DNA of 54,257 bases, taken from the NCBI GenBank assembly GCA_002474405.1, contig DLQW01000051.1, positions 1 to 54,257 of the forward strand, read 5' to 3'. Each line of letters starts with the position of its first letter. The stretch's first letter is position 1. The notes beneath the pieces are model-generated. The model had not been told where the DNA came from. It did not search any database and worked only from the letters and a program-made list of their open reading frames with translations. Source of the stretch: Christensenella sp. UBA7597. Its GTDB lineage: Bacteria > Bacillota > Clostridia > Christensenellales > Borkfalkiaceae. The position numbers and the translations under genes are program-made. Shown here piece by piece: positions 8,398 through 17,796 of this stretch.

Positions 8398-10578
8398 TCA
8401 CGAAAGCGTCGTCAGACGGTTCACGTCGTAAATCCGCTTGTCCGAACGCAGTTTTTTAATCAGCAAATCCATCTCCGAAACATCCGTCAGGCGAATGGAA
8501 GCTTCCAGCACGGCGTCGCGGTTTTTATCGATTCTGCCGTTCACAGAAGTTATCGAAAGTTTCATATCCGATACCACCAGCGAAAGCGCCGAAAGCGCCG
8601 CGCCCTGATCGGCGGCGCGGATAATGATGTTCGCGTTATACAGCTGCTTTTCCGAGCCTTCTTTCCGCCATTCCGCGGGCAACAGCCGTCCGGGTTCGAT
8701 GCCGCGCACGTTCGAACAGTCGGCGCGATGAATCACCACCCCTCTGCCGCGCGAAGTAAACCCTACGATTTTATCCCCCGGCACGGGCGAACAGCACCCC
8801 GCAAACCGCACCAGCAGCCCCGATTGCCCGTTCACCAGCACCCCGCCGGGAGTGCGGATATTGCCGCCGCCCGCATGCACTTCGAACGGCTTCGGCATCT
8901 CTTTTTTGTAAAAATCGATCAGCTTGTATAATACCTGCCCAACGGTAACGGAGCCGTACCCCACCGCCGCGTACATTTCGTCGGGCGAAGCAAACGAAAA
9001 TCTGTCCGAAATTCTTTTGAAGCTCTCTTCCGTAACCAGTTCCGAAAGGGTATACCCCTTCTTTTTCGCCTCGTCCTCCAGCTTCGCCTGCCCTTCGCGG
9101 ATGTTGTCCTCTTTCAGCTCGTTCTTGTAGAACTGCTTGATTTTGGCTTTCGCGCCCGAAGATTTGATGAATTTCAGCCAGTCGCGCGAAGGACCTTTCG
9201 AATTCTGCGAAGTGATGATTTCCACCACGTCGCCCACCTGCAGCTTCGTGGAAAGCGGCACGATTTTCGAATTGACGCGCGCGCCCGTGCAGCGGTTGCC
9301 CACCTCCGAATGGATGGCGTAGGCGAAATCCACGGGGGTAGCCCCCGGCGGAAGCGTAATCACCTTGCCGCGCGGCGTAAACACCAGCAGTTCCTCGCTG
9401 TACAATTCGGTTTTCAGCGCGTCCAGAAACTCGCGCGAATCTTTCAGCGTGCTCTGCCACTCCACCATTTCGTGCAGCCAGGTCAGGCGGCTTTCGAAAT
9501 TCGTGTTCTGCTCCTGCGATTTTCCCTCTTTGTACTTCCAGTGCGCCGCGATACCGAATTCCGCCACGCGGTGCATCTCTTCCGTGCGTATCTGAATTTC
9601 AAACGGCTGCCCGTACGACGTCATCACCGTGGTGTGCAACGACTGGTACTTGTTCGGCTTCGGGTTGGCGATATAATCTTTGATCCGCCCCGGCAGCGGC
9701 GTCCACTTTTCGTGAATCGCGCCCAGCACGGTATAGCACTCCTTCACGTCTTTCACAATCACGCGCACGGCGGTCAGATCGTAAATCTGGTCGAACGTCT
9801 TGCCCTTGTTCTTCATCTTTTTGTAGATGGAATAAAAATGCTTGGGTCGCCCGAACACTTCCCCTTCGATGCCGTCCGCCTTCATCAGATCTTTAATCTG
9901 CTCCACGATGTCCGCCACAAACTGCCGCCGTTCGGAAAGTTTTTCGTTGATGTGCACCAGCAGATAGCGGTAAGCTTCGGGGTCGAGATATTTCAGGCAC
10001 AAATCTTCCAGTTCGCTCTTCACGTGCGAAATACCCAGTCTGCCCGCCAGCGGCGTATAAATTTCCAGCGTCTCGTGCGCCATCGCCTGCTGCCGTTCGG
10101 GCGAAAGATAGGCAAGCGAACGCATGTTGTGCAGCCTGTCCGCAAGCTTGATGATAATCACGCGGATGTCTTTCGCCATCGCCACCACAATCTTGCGGAA
10201 GTTTTCCGCTTCTTCCTGCTCCTTGCTTTCGAAAACGATTTTATTCAGTTTGGTAACGCCCGCAACCAGCTCTTCCACTTCTTCGCCGAACTTTTCGCGG
10301 ATGTCCTCTTCCGTCGCCGCGGTATCTTCCACCACGTCGTGCAGAAACGCCGCCGCCACCGTGGGCGCGTCCAGCCCCATATCCATCAGAATGTTCGCCA
10401 CGGAGCACGGATGCACGAAATACGGCTCGCCCGAAGCGCGCTTCTGCCCCTCGTGCATTTTTTCCGCATAATCGTACGCTTCGGTTACCAGCTTTTTATC
10501 CTTTTCGTTTTCGTAAGTCGCGTCTATCTTCGCGCGCGCCTCCGCCACCGCGTTTCCGCTCTTTCCGTTTGCGTCCAT
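8398..10578 (-). CDS. relA: Bifunctional (p)ppGpp synthetase/hydrolase, RelA/SpoT family
   Basis: Makes and degrades the stringent-response alarmone. The 726 residues show a full Rel protein: an intact HD hydrolase domain (H56, HDVVED at 80-85), a synthetase domain (RVIVKD, GRIKDYIANPKPNKYQSLHTTV), a TGS domain (VFTPRGKVITLPPGATPVDFAY), a zinc-finger/RIS region with GCCSPVPGD and HRADC, and a C-terminal ACT domain. Because HD is intact it is probably bifunctional. GGAGGGAG lies immediately upstream of the ATG. The recJ stop is 26 nt upstream, the usual clostridial order. Confidence 0.96.
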   Translation of the reverse strand: MDANGKSGNAVAEARAKIDATYENEKDKKLVTEAYDYAEKMHEGQKRASGEPYFVHPCSVANILMDMGLDAPTVAAAFLHDVVEDTAATEEDIREKFGEEVEELVAGVTKLNKIVFESKEQEEAENFRKIVVAMAKDIRVIIIKLADRLHNMRSLAYLSPERQQAMAHETLEIYTPLAGRLGISHVKSELEDLCLKYLDPEAYRYLLVHINEKLSERRQFVADIVEQIKDLMKADGIEGEVFGRPKHFYSIYKKMKNKGKTFDQIYDLTAVRVIVKDVKECYTVLGAIHEKWTPLPGRIKDYIANPKPNKYQSLHTTVMTSYGQPFEIQIRTEEMHRVAEFGIAAHWKYKEGKSQEQNTNFESRLTWLHEMVEWQSTLKDSREFLDALKTELYSEELLVFTPRGKVITLPPGATPVDFAYAIHSEVGNRCTGARVNSKIVPLSTKLQVGDVVEIITSQNSKGPSRDWLKFIKSSGAKAKIKQFYKNELKEDNIREGQAKLEDEAKKKGYTLSELVTEESFKRISDRFSFASPDEMYAAVGYGSVTVGQVLYKLIDFYKKEMPKPFEVHAGGGNIRTPGGVLVNGQSGLLVRFAGCCSPVPGDKIVGFTSRGRGVVIHRADCSNVRGIEPGRLLPAEWRKEGSEKQLYNANIIIRAADQGAALSALSLVVSDMKLSITSVNGRIDKNRDAVLEASIRLTDVSEMDLLIKKLRSDKRIYDVNRLTTLS

Positions 10579-10604
10579 ACTCCCTCCGTTTTCAATCCGT
10601 TTTT

Positions 10605-12986
10605 TTACAACCGTCTCTGTTTTTCCGTCAGCTTCCGCACCGTTTCATACAGCGCCGATTTCGAAAGCTCCGTTTTCGCGCCTCTGTACAGCGTGGGCGC
10701 GCCGAACGAAAAATCAAGAATGCCCAGCTCTTCGAATACCCGCGCCGCAAATAAAAATTCGTTTCTGTCCATGCCGAACGCGCCGCACTTTTCCGTCAGC
10801 GCCCGCGCGTTTTCGCCCTGCAGCACGCCCGCGTTGTTTTTCAGCGCCGTAAACATTTTCACCAGCTCCCCGCGCTCCGCGTTCAGCCCTTCGAACAGCC
10901 TCTTGCCGTCCACGTCGCGGTTATAATACGTTTTCTTCCCCGCGCCGTACGCCCCCGCAAACGCCACGGGCGTATCCAGATACACAATCGTTTCGAAGCC
11001 GGATAAATCGGTATCGGCAAACGGCGACAAAATCAGAACGTTCCCTACGTTTCTCGAAGAGGGATAAAACAATTCGCACGGCATGTCCGCAAGATACGGG
11101 TACGCTTTCAGCACCGAGGAATCCGAAGCCAGCAGGCACAATCCCCAGTCGCTTTCTTTCCGTTTTCTCTCTATCAGTTCCCGCACTTCTTCGCCGGAAA
11201 GCGCTTCGGGCGCGTTCCTCGTTTCTTCCTCGTTCCCTTCGTTTCCGTGCGAAGCGGAAGAAGAATAAAACCCGTCGATCGCCGAAGAAAGCGCCGAAAA
11301 ATCGGTATTTCCGCCCGTCCTTCCGTCGTAGGCGAAATCGCGGATAAACCCTTTCACGTATTGCTTTCCGCGGAACTCCGAAACGTTGATTTCGAACACG
11401 AACGTCTTTTTCACGTCGCTGTCTATCAGCGGCAGATGCTTCGCACCCGAAAAATACACGAAATCGAGGTATTCGTTCTTCATGGAAAGGTGCGGCGAAC
11501 CGGGCTTCATCGGGCGCGCGTTGCACTCGGTGCAGGTCAAAGAGAACAGCGGCTTTCTGTGCCCCACCCCGTACGGCTCCATCGCCGCCAGTTCCCGCAC
11601 CAGCTTCGGCGAAAACGCGCCCGTCATTTCTTCCGCCACGGGAATACGCGGCACGAAATCCTCGCGCGAATAATGCGCGCCAAGTTCCTTATCCAGCGCT
11701 TCTTCCAGCGCGGAAAAATTTTCCGCCTTTAAATTCACGCCCGCCGCCTGCGCATGCCCGCCGAATTCTTCCAGAAGCGAAGAACACGCGCGCAGAGCGG
11801 TGTAAATATTCACGTTCTCCACGCTTCGCGCACTGCCCCGCAGCATATCTCCGCGCTGCACGAAAATCAGCGTGGGGCGGTTGTATTCCTCGGCGATTCT
11901 CGCCGCCACAATCCCCACGAAGCCCGCGTTCCAGTCGTCGCCCGTCAGCATAATCACGTGCGAATACGCGCCCTTTGCCGCCAGCGTCTGCTTCGCCGCC
12001 AGATACAATTCGTCGCACTTCTTCTGCCGCTCCACATTGTAAGCGCACAGCTTCGCCGCAATCTCCCGCTTTCGCTCCTCTTCTTCCGCGATAAACAGTT
12101 CGTACGCCGCGTTCGAATCTCCCATCCGCCCGGCAGCATTCACCCGCGGCGCCAGCGTAAACGCAAGCGTCTGCGCCGTAATCTCGTCGCCCTGCTTTTC
12201 CTTCGTCCGCGCCAGAAGATAGGTAAAGCACGAACGATGATCCGCGTTGAAAAGTTTCAGCCCTTCGGTTACGATGTCGCGGTTTTCGCCGAGGAGCGGC
12301 ACGCTGTCCGCCACCGTGGCAAGCGCGGCAAAATCCAGAAGGTCGTACGCTTTTTCGCCGAGGAGCGCGCACGCCACCTTAAACGCCACGCCCGCGCCGC
12401 AAAGGTTGTCGTACGGGTAATCGTCCGCGTTTTTCGGATTGACGATCACGCAATCGGGCAGTTCTTCGGGCAGCTCGTGGTGGTCGGTTACAATCACTTC
12501 CGCCCCCAGCGATTTTGCGTATGCCGCTTCATCTTTGCACGAAACGCCGCAGTCCACCGTCATAAACAAATCGGGCACGCCCTCCGCAAAAATGCGGTCG
12601 ATTCCCGCGCGCGAAAGCCCGTACCCGTCCGAGCGTTCGGGCACGTAAATTCTCGCCCGCACGCCGTATTCTTTCAGCGCGTAATACATAATGGCGGAAG
12701 AACAGATCCCGTCGGCGTCGTAGTCCCCGAACACGGCGATTTCGCCGCCGCGCCCGCGCACTTCTTCAATCTTTTCCGCCAGCTCTTTCATGCCGCGCAT
12801 CAGAAACGGCGATAAAAAATTCGCTTTTCCGGGATTCATGAAGCGGCGCACCTTTTCCGCCGTATCCACGCCGCGCGCAAACAGAATATGCGCCGTGGTC
12901 TTTTCCAGCCCCGTCTCCGCCGCCAGCGCGTCCGCCCGATTCAGTTGTTCCTCCGAAAATTCGTATTCGGGAACGATTTCTTTCAA
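10605..12986 (-). CDS. recJ: Single-stranded-DNA-specific exonuclease RecJ
   Basis: 5'-to-3' ssDNA exonuclease of recombination and repair; DHH phosphoesterase superfamily. In the 793-residue form, motif I DYDADG lies at 88-93 and the DHH triad (VTDHHE) at 168-170, followed by DHHA1 and OB-like regions and a long C-terminal domain as in Firmicutes. I choose the TTG at 12986 (KEIVPEYEF...) because AGAGG sits 7 nt upstream. The ATG at 13037 would add 17 Gly/Arg-rich residues. A strong terminator (13049-13073) separates it from secF, so recJ-relA-hemZ must use readthrough or an unrecognised promoter. Confidence 0.93.
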   Translation of the reverse strand: MKEIVPEYEFSEEQLNRADALAAETGLEKTTAHILFARGVDTAEKVRRFMNPGKANFLSPFLMRGMKELAEKIEEVRGRGGEIAVFGDYDADGICSSAIMYYALKEYGVRARIYVPERSDGYGLSRAGIDRIFAEGVPDLFMTVDCGVSCKDEAAYAKSLGAEVIVTDHHELPEELPDCVIVNPKNADDYPYDNLCGAGVAFKVACALLGEKAYDLLDFAALATVADSVPLLGENRDIVTEGLKLFNADHRSCFTYLLARTKEKQGDEITAQTLAFTLAPRVNAAGRMGDSNAAYELFIAEEEERKREIAAKLCAYNVERQKKCDELYLAAKQTLAAKGAYSHVIMLTGDDWNAGFVGIVAARIAEEYNRPTLIFVQRGDMLRGSARSVENVNIYTALRACSSLLEEFGGHAQAAGVNLKAENFSALEEALDKELGAHYSREDFVPRIPVAEEMTGAFSPKLVRELAAMEPYGVGHRKPLFSLTCTECNARPMKPGSPHLSMKNEYLDFVYFSGAKHLPLIDSDVKKTFVFEINVSEFRGKQYVKGFIRDFAYDGRTGGNTDFSALSSAIDGFYSSSASHGNEGNEEETRNAPEALSGEEVRELIERKRKESDWGLCLLASDSSVLKAYPYLADMPCELFYPSSRNVGNVLILSPFADTDLSGFETIVYLDTPVAFAGAYGAGKKTYYNRDVDGKRLFEGLNAERGELVKMFTALKNNAGVLQGENARALTEKCGAFGMDRNEFLFAARVFEELGILDFSFGAPTLYRGAKTELSKSALYETVRKLTEKQRRL

Positions 12987-13048
12987 TGTGTAACCTCTTT
13001 TCTCATCCGCTCCGCCGCTTCCTCGCCCCTTTCTCAAAAGAACAAAGA

Positions 13049-13073
13049 GCGGGGGAAAAGCGTATTCCCCCGC
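13049..13073 (-). terminator. Intrinsic terminator after secF
   Basis: GCGGGGGAA / TTCCCCCGC, a 9-bp stem with a 7-nt loop, followed on the minus strand by TCTTTGTTCTTTTG. It lies 27 nt after the secF stop. Confidence 0.8.
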
Positions 13074-13099
13074 ATCGAGCGCGTCTCAAGAACGTTTCT

Positions 13100-14167
13100 T
13101 CAGTTTGCGGGTGCTTCCGCTTCGTTCGCGTCCGCTCCGCCGTCTTTCTTCGCCTGTCCGTCCGCCGGCTTCGCGTTTTTCGCGTCTTTCGTCTTTTTAT
13201 AATCGTATCTGCGCTTTGCCGCACGCTTCTTCTGTAACTTTTCGAAAATCGGCGGATAAACCGAAGGGAACAAAATTCCCGCCGTGAAGTACGCCGATAC
13301 CAGCCCCAGAAGCGCAATCAGCGAAAGCCACTGCACGGGAGAAATCCCCATCGCGCCGATCAGCACGATGCCTACAGCCGTCGCGCACGTAGCAATCAGA
13401 AGCGGCTTTTCGGGCATCTCTTTCGCCACGATTTCCTTTGCGGAAAGCCCTTCGTTTTCCTCGCTCGTTTCCGCCTTGCGCATCTTTCCCGCCACGGCTA
13501 CGCCGTATACGGCGCCCAGCACGGTCGATAAAAACAACGCGTTCGCGCAAGTGGAAGATACGGGCACGCGCACAATCACCGTCAGCGCCGTCGTCAGCGC
13601 AAGCGTAACCAGCGTAATCGCCGCGGCAATCACGCCGCCCGCAAGCTTATGCCTGATCGCCGTATACACAAACACGGCAAACAGCAGCACGCCGCCCGCA
13701 ATCGCCGCGCGCAGAATAAAATGCGCCGAGCGCGCCGTATGCGGCACCGAAGAAGAAGCGCTCACCGAAACGAGGTCCTCGTCGATTCCGTTCAGAGCGC
13801 CGTTTTCGCCCGTCAGCTTCGCAGCCACTTCCGTGCACAGCTCGTTCAGTTTCTCGTCCGAAAAATCGCCTTTGAACGAATACACAATCGTATAATCGTT
13901 CGCCGAAGCGCTGCGTTCCACTCTCTCGTAGCTTTCGTCCACGCTCTTATCCGAAAACACCTTCGCGCAAGCCGTCTCCACGGCGTTTACGCGTTCTTCC
14001 GAGTAATAGGAATTCACGTGAATTTTCAGCGTTTTTTCGCTGCCGTATTCCGGCGCGGTATTCATTCCGAAAATCGCGGCAAGCACAATCCCCGCCACCA
14101 GAATCAGAAGCGCCAAAGGCAGAAAAATTTTAAATTTTCCCGCAATTTTATTCGTAAACTTATTCAT
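13100..14167 (-). CDS. secF: Protein translocase subunit SecF
   Basis: Membrane partner of SecD, which uses the proton gradient to aid late steps of Sec export. 355 residues: an N-terminal helix (about 15-33), an extracellular domain rich in KTLKIHV/SVSASS segments, then five further membrane segments (about 145-320), followed by a Lys/Ala/Asp-rich cytoplasmic tail. The ATG at 14167 is preferred over 14176 because GGGAGG abuts 14176 but lies 9 nt before 14167. It overlaps the secD stop by 8 nt, indicating translational coupling. Confidence 0.88.
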   Translation of the reverse strand: MNKFTNKIAGKFKIFLPLALLILVAGIVLAAIFGMNTAPEYGSEKTLKIHVNSYYSEERVNAVETACAKVFSDKSVDESYERVERSASANDYTIVYSFKGDFSDEKLNELCTEVAAKLTGENGALNGIDEDLVSVSASSSVPHTARSAHFILRAAIAGGVLLFAVFVYTAIRHKLAGGVIAAAITLVTLALTTALTVIVRVPVSSTCANALFLSTVLGAVYGVAVAGKMRKAETSEENEGLSAKEIVAKEMPEKPLLIATCATAVGIVLIGAMGISPVQWLSLIALLGLVSAYFTAGILFPSVYPPIFEKLQKKRAAKRRYDYKKTKDAKNAKPADGQAKKDGGADANEAEAPAN

Positions 14168-15656
14168 CGTCGTCATCCTCCCTCTTCAAGCGATAGAAGG
14201 CGTATTTATCCTTCGCCGCAGAGAACAACAAATAATTGATTACGCGCGTCCACAGCAGGCACACGAACGCAGCCGCCGCAAAGCAGATCACCGCCTGCGC
14301 CGCCACCGTGTTCAGAAGCGCCCCGCCGATCAGAAACGCCAGCGAACCAAGCACCGCCACGGCGCACACGTCCACGGACGGCATCAGCGTCTTTTTAAAC
14401 GCGTTCTTCACGGAAGAAGCCACGGTCTTGCCCAGCGCCACTTCCGCCTTGATTTTTTTGTATACGCGCGATTCCACGGCGAAAATCAACGCCAGCCCCG
14501 CCGCAAACAGCAACGCGGAAACCGCCGAAATTTCAAACACCGCGTTCGTTACGTACGCATACAGAAACGCCACGATCAAAAAGTACGTCATCGTTCCGTA
14601 CGCCATCGCCACGCCGTAGCCCTTGTACAGAATAATCGGCAGAATCACCGCAATCGCCAGCACGATCAGCGCGGCAACGTACAGCATCGTCTTTCCGTTT
14701 CCGCCGTACACGGCTTCGTACGAAGAAATTTCCGTCTTGTCGGAATCGAACGAGTATCCGCTGTCGCCCTGCGCGTAATGCAGCGCCGAATCCAGCGTCG
14801 CGGCAAGAATCTTGCCAGCCTCCTCGTATCTCAGCCCGATCGCCCAGGTGTTACCCGACAGGTTTTCGAAGTTGGAACCGCTCGGCGAAAGCACCGTATC
14901 GTCGCCGATTTTCACGGTAATCGTCGAAGAACCGGAAGCGAACGTTTTCAGAATATCCGAACCCTTGTCGGTGGTTTTAATCTGCAGATACGCGCTCGAA
15001 CCGGAAGTTTTCACCTTGAACGATTTAAAGTAATCCGTGCCCGTTTCCAGTTTGCCGGGGTAAGTATTCGTGCCGTCGGTAATCGTCAGCTCGCCCGTAT
15101 ACGCAAACGTCGTCAGCGCCGACGAAACGGTGGAATTCACGCTCGATTTGGGAAGCTTCACTTCCAGCACGTAATCGTCCGCCACCGAAACGCAGACGGT
15201 GGAATACTGCATTCTGGCATAACGCGAAGCCACAAGGTCCGCCGTCTCGTCAAACCAGGCTTTGAAAGCGTCGGTAACCACATAGATGTCTCCGTTTTCG
15301 CCCGTAACGCGCCGCATCACTTTGTCGTCCTCGTTTCTGGAAAGGTAAACGCCGCCGTGTTTTTCGTACGAATCCACGTATTCCTGCAGTTTTTCTTCGC
15401 CTTCCTGCTGCGAAATGGAACGGCAGTTACTGTCGTATTCCGTAGCGGAAATCACGCCCGCGGGATAGTACCGCGCCACGTATCCGCCGCCCAGTTCCTC
15501 GTCGGTATCGTACAGCGACACCACGGGATTCCACGTTTTCACCGAATCCTTTTTAAACACGGAAAGGTGGAACGACGGGAAAACCGCAACGGCGCACAAT
15601 ACAACGATCACGATGGTAATTAAAGTAAGCAATACCACCGATTTCTTTTTGCCCAT
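14160..15656 (-). CDS. secD: Protein translocase subunit SecD
   Basis: 498-residue SecD-type protein. It has an N-terminal helix (about 7-28), a large extracellular region (about 30-320) with the beta-rich P1-like segment, then a cluster of membrane helices (about 328-480) ending in a charged KREDDDDE tail. The sequence is divergent; the call rests on membrane layout, the secF partner and the yajC-secDF-recJ context. AGGAGG sits 6 nt before the ATG. Promoter at 15742-15771. Confidence 0.85.
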   Translation of the reverse strand: MGKKKSVVLLTLITIVIVVLCAVAVFPSFHLSVFKKDSVKTWNPVVSLYDTDEELGGGYVARYYPAGVISATEYDSNCRSISQQEGEEKLQEYVDSYEKHGGVYLSRNEDDKVMRRVTGENGDIYVVTDAFKAWFDETADLVASRYARMQYSTVCVSVADDYVLEVKLPKSSVNSTVSSALTTFAYTGELTITDGTNTYPGKLETGTDYFKSFKVKTSGSSAYLQIKTTDKGSDILKTFASGSSTITVKIGDDTVLSPSGSNFENLSGNTWAIGLRYEEAGKILAATLDSALHYAQGDSGYSFDSDKTEISSYEAVYGGNGKTMLYVAALIVLAIAVILPIILYKGYGVAMAYGTMTYFLIVAFLYAYVTNAVFEISAVSALLFAAGLALIFAVESRVYKKIKAEVALGKTVASSVKNAFKKTLMPSVDVCAVAVLGSLAFLIGGALLNTVAAQAVICFAAAAFVCLLWTRVINYLLFSAAKDKYAFYRLKREDDDDE

Positions 15657-15741
15657 TGTAAAGCCTCCTGATAAAGCATTTCTTTCCTCCCGCGACGGCT
15701 TGTCCGCGGAAAAAAAGAAAATAATATACCGATACTTATTT

Positions 15742-15771
15742 ATTATACCTTATTAACGGCTTGTCCGTCAA
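15742..15771 (-). promoter_or_regulatory. Promoter of secD-secF
   Basis: Minus strand: TTGACG (15771-15766), 18-bp spacer, TATAAT (15747-15742). It lies between the repeat cluster and secD, so secDF has its own promoter. Confidence 0.8.
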
Positions 15772-15860
15772 GTCATATCGCGTGTATTTGCGGCATTTTT
15801 CACAAAAAAATTACTTCCCGAGCCGAAAAAGCCGCACAATCGCCTTAATTGCGGCTTCCC

Positions 15861-16092
15861 CTTGCCTGAAAAAAAATTCAGCGAACTTCATTTTTTTCGG
15901 CAAAAATGTGAAGCCTTTCCTTACGTCAAGGCTTCCCCTTGGGGGGGAAGCTCTGCCACGCAGTGGCGGTGATGAGGGGCGTAACATATTTTCATTGAAA
16001 TTATTCCAACGAAGGTGAGAGTAGTAACGGAGGGGCACTTGCTTTCCCCTTCGGGGAGAGTGGCGAGCCTTTGCGAGCCGAGAGAGGTCTTA
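15861..16092. repeat. Composite hairpin repeat cluster R2
   Basis: Three parts in a row. Type C (15861-15908): CTTCCCCTTGCC, then a long hairpin closed by GGCAA. Type A (15929-15985): CTTCCCCTTGGGG..GGAAG plus hairpin TGCCAC gca GTGGCG plus GATGAGGGGCGTAAC. Then a spacer with TTTCATTGAAATT and type B (16036-16090): GCTTTCCCCTTCGGGGA plus hairpin GGCgagcctttgcgaGCC plus GAGAGAGGTC. No gene is seen. It lies between secD and the small membrane protein gene. Confidence 0.85.
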
Positions 16093-16123
16093 TCCGCCGA
16101 TATCCGTCAAATCATAGCAACAA

Positions 16124-16501
16124 TCATCGCTTAGCCACATTCGCAAACATACCGCAAATCGTGCCGACGACGGCACCGAACAGCAATTCAAACAAAACGC
16201 CCGTTCCCACGGCGCTTTCCGCGGCGGCGGAAAAAATAAAGCAGGTGAGCAGCCCGAACAGCAGTCCCGCAACCAGTCCTTTCAACCACCCTTTGCCGTC
16301 CCTGAACGATACAAGCGCCGCAATAAACAGCGAAAGAATTTTCGCCGCAATACCCGAAATTTTCACCGCCGTCGCGCTCAGCGTAACAAACCGCGCCAGA
16401 ACGGCAAACAGCGCCGCCGACAATACGCACAGCAGCACCGCAATAGCCGTCGCTTTCAGAACCTGATAAAAAAACGACCTTTTCAGATTTTCCGCCGACA
16501 T
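16124..16501 (-). CDS. Small membrane protein, probably TIGR04086-type
   Basis: 125 residues with four predicted membrane helices (about 13-38, 45-66, 72-92, 98-120) and short charged loops (RDGKGWLKG). Size, topology and position between yajC and secD resemble the clostridial TIGR04086 membrane protein family, but I recognise it mainly by context. AAGGAGG lies 6 nt before the ATG. Repeat clusters flank it on both sides, separating it from the sec genes. Function unknown; a link to protein export is inferred from position. Confidence 0.75.
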   Translation of the reverse strand: MSAENLKRSFFYQVLKATAIAVLLCVLSAALFAVLARFVTLSATAVKISGIAAKILSLFIAALVSFRDGKGWLKGLVAGLLFGLLTCFIFSAAAESAVGTGVLFELLFGAVVGTICGMFANVAKR

Positions 16502-16614
16502 ACCCGCCTCCTTTCTCGCAAAACGAATTTTTTCGTCCGCTTTTTATCCTATGCCGCCCGCCGGAAAATAAGAACCGCTCATCGTTTGCATCTTCAATCT
16601 TTAACTTCGATATT

Positions 16615-16950
16615 AGCCTTCCCCTTGCTCATTTTTCTTGCGAAAAAATTCGCAAAAATTGTCAGCCACTTCGTGCCTTCCCCTTGCCTGAAAAAAATTC
16701 AGTGAACTTCATTTTTTTCGGCAAAAATTGTCCGCCTCTTTCAGAGCCTTCCCCTTGGGGGGAAGGTGGACAAAGCACAGCTTTGGACGAATGAGGGGCG
16801 CAACTTGTTTTCTATCTGGAAATTTTCAATCAAGGGGCGCAACTTTGTTTCACATTTCCAGCCCCCTTGCCTCCCCCTGTGCGGCTCCTACCGAATCCTT
16901 GCTTTCCCCTTCGGGGAAAGTGTCTGCGTAAGCAGACGATAGAGGTCAAA
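16615..16950. repeat. Composite hairpin repeat cluster R3
   Basis: Two type C units (16619-16662 with TTGCGAA..TTCGCAA; 16680-16732 nearly identical to the one at 15861), a type A unit (16746-16806, second hairpin CAAAG cacag CTTTG, then AATGAGGGGCGCAAC) and a type B unit (16898-16948, TTTCCCCTTCGGGGAAA plus GTCTGC gtaa GCAGAC plus GATAGAGGTC). It fills the gap between yajC and the small membrane protein gene; I see no gene in it. Confidence 0.85.
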
Positions 16951-17061
16951 CGAGAATTCTTGCCGCCTCTTGCTTTCCCCATCGTACAGCCATCGCCCGT
17001 TCCGCTATACCGGCGCTATACCGGCAGTATTCTTGTTTCCCCTTTTCCGCAAACGACGCGA

Positions 17062-17094
17062 AAAACGCCGCTTCCCGTAAAGGAGCGGCGTTTT
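17062..17094. terminator. Terminator after yajC
   Basis: AAAACGCCGCT (17062-17072) pairs perfectly with AGCGGCGTTTT (17084-17094), about 55 nt after the yajC stop. A/T runs on both sides would work in either direction. Confidence 0.8.
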
Positions 17095-17149
17095 CCAAAA
17101 GGATAATTTTATGAAAAAGTCTGTAAGCTGAATTCAACGCGAAGAAAAA

Positions 17150-17608
17150 TTATTCTTCGTCTTTCTTTTCTTCGGCGGGCGCTTCTGCCGTCTTTTCTTC
17201 GGAAGCCGCGGCTTTTTCTTCGGATTTTTCTTCCGCTTTCTCTTCCGCCTTTCCGGCGGCCTTCGTATCCGCTACCGCGTCCGTCTGATATACGGCTTGT
17301 TTATCGAATTTGATATACGATTTGCCGCTTGCTTCGGTGCCCGTTTCCAGCACAAACGTGTTTTCTTCCGCGTTCACTTCCACAACAACGCCGCAAATGC
17401 CGCCGATCGTTTTCACTTTGCTGCCCGGCTTAATCGCGTCAAGCATCTTCTGGCTCTCCTGCTGGCGCTTTTTCTGGCTGCGCGAATTGAAAATCATCAT
17501 CGCCACGAACGCCGCCACAATCAGTACGATGAAAATGGTGGAAAATACTTTGGAATTGCCGCTACCGCTGCTGCTGCCGGTGCTTTCTGCCAATAAATAG
17601 CCAAACAT
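17150..17608 (-). CDS. yajC: Preprotein translocase subunit YajC
   Basis: Small membrane protein associated with SecDF. 152 residues: one helix (about 21-40), then the YajC core (RSQKKRQQESQKMLDAIKPG, KTIGGICGVV, NTFVLETG). After about residue 108 comes an acidic Glu/Lys/Ala repeat tail (AEEKAEEKSEEK-like) longer than in the E. coli protein. AAGGAG lies 8 nt before the ATG. It has its own promoter (17664-17692) and terminator and is separated from secDF by repeat clusters R3 and R2. Confidence 0.93.
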   Translation of the reverse strand: MFGYLLAESTGSSSGSGNSKVFSTIFIVLIVAAFVAMMIFNSRSQKKRQQESQKMLDAIKPGSKVKTIGGICGVVVEVNAEENTFVLETGTEASGKSYIKFDKQAVYQTDAVADTKAAGKAEEKAEEKSEEKAAASEEKTAEAPAEEKKDEE

Positions 17609-17663
17609 AATTAACTCTCCTTACATGGCGCGAAATCCCCGCGCCGCAAAATCAACTGCTTAT

Positions 17664-17692
17664 ATAATACCCTCTTTTTTCCTTTTTGGCAA
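17664..17692 (-). promoter_or_regulatory. Promoter of yajC
   Basis: Minus strand: TTGCCA (17692-17687), 17-bp spacer, TATTAT (17669-17664). Confidence 0.65.
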
Positions 17693-17796
17693 GCAATTTA
17701 CAGGCTTTTGCGCGATATTTTTTCTTTTTCACTTATTTTTCATCGCTTTGCCGAAGAATACTCCCGCCGTTTCCGCGCGGATTCTGTCGTTTTTCG

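Noticed and set aside
9310..10926. 538-codon plus-strand open frame opposite relA and recJ
   Set aside because: It is the reverse-strand shadow of real genes: Arg/His/Phe-rich, no ribosome binding site, no family features. Many similar antisense frames occur across the window for the same compositional reason.
12987..13037. ATG start 17 codons upstream for recJ
   Set aside because: The Gly/Arg-rich extension lacks a ribosome binding site, while the TTG at 12986 has AGAGG at 7 nt.
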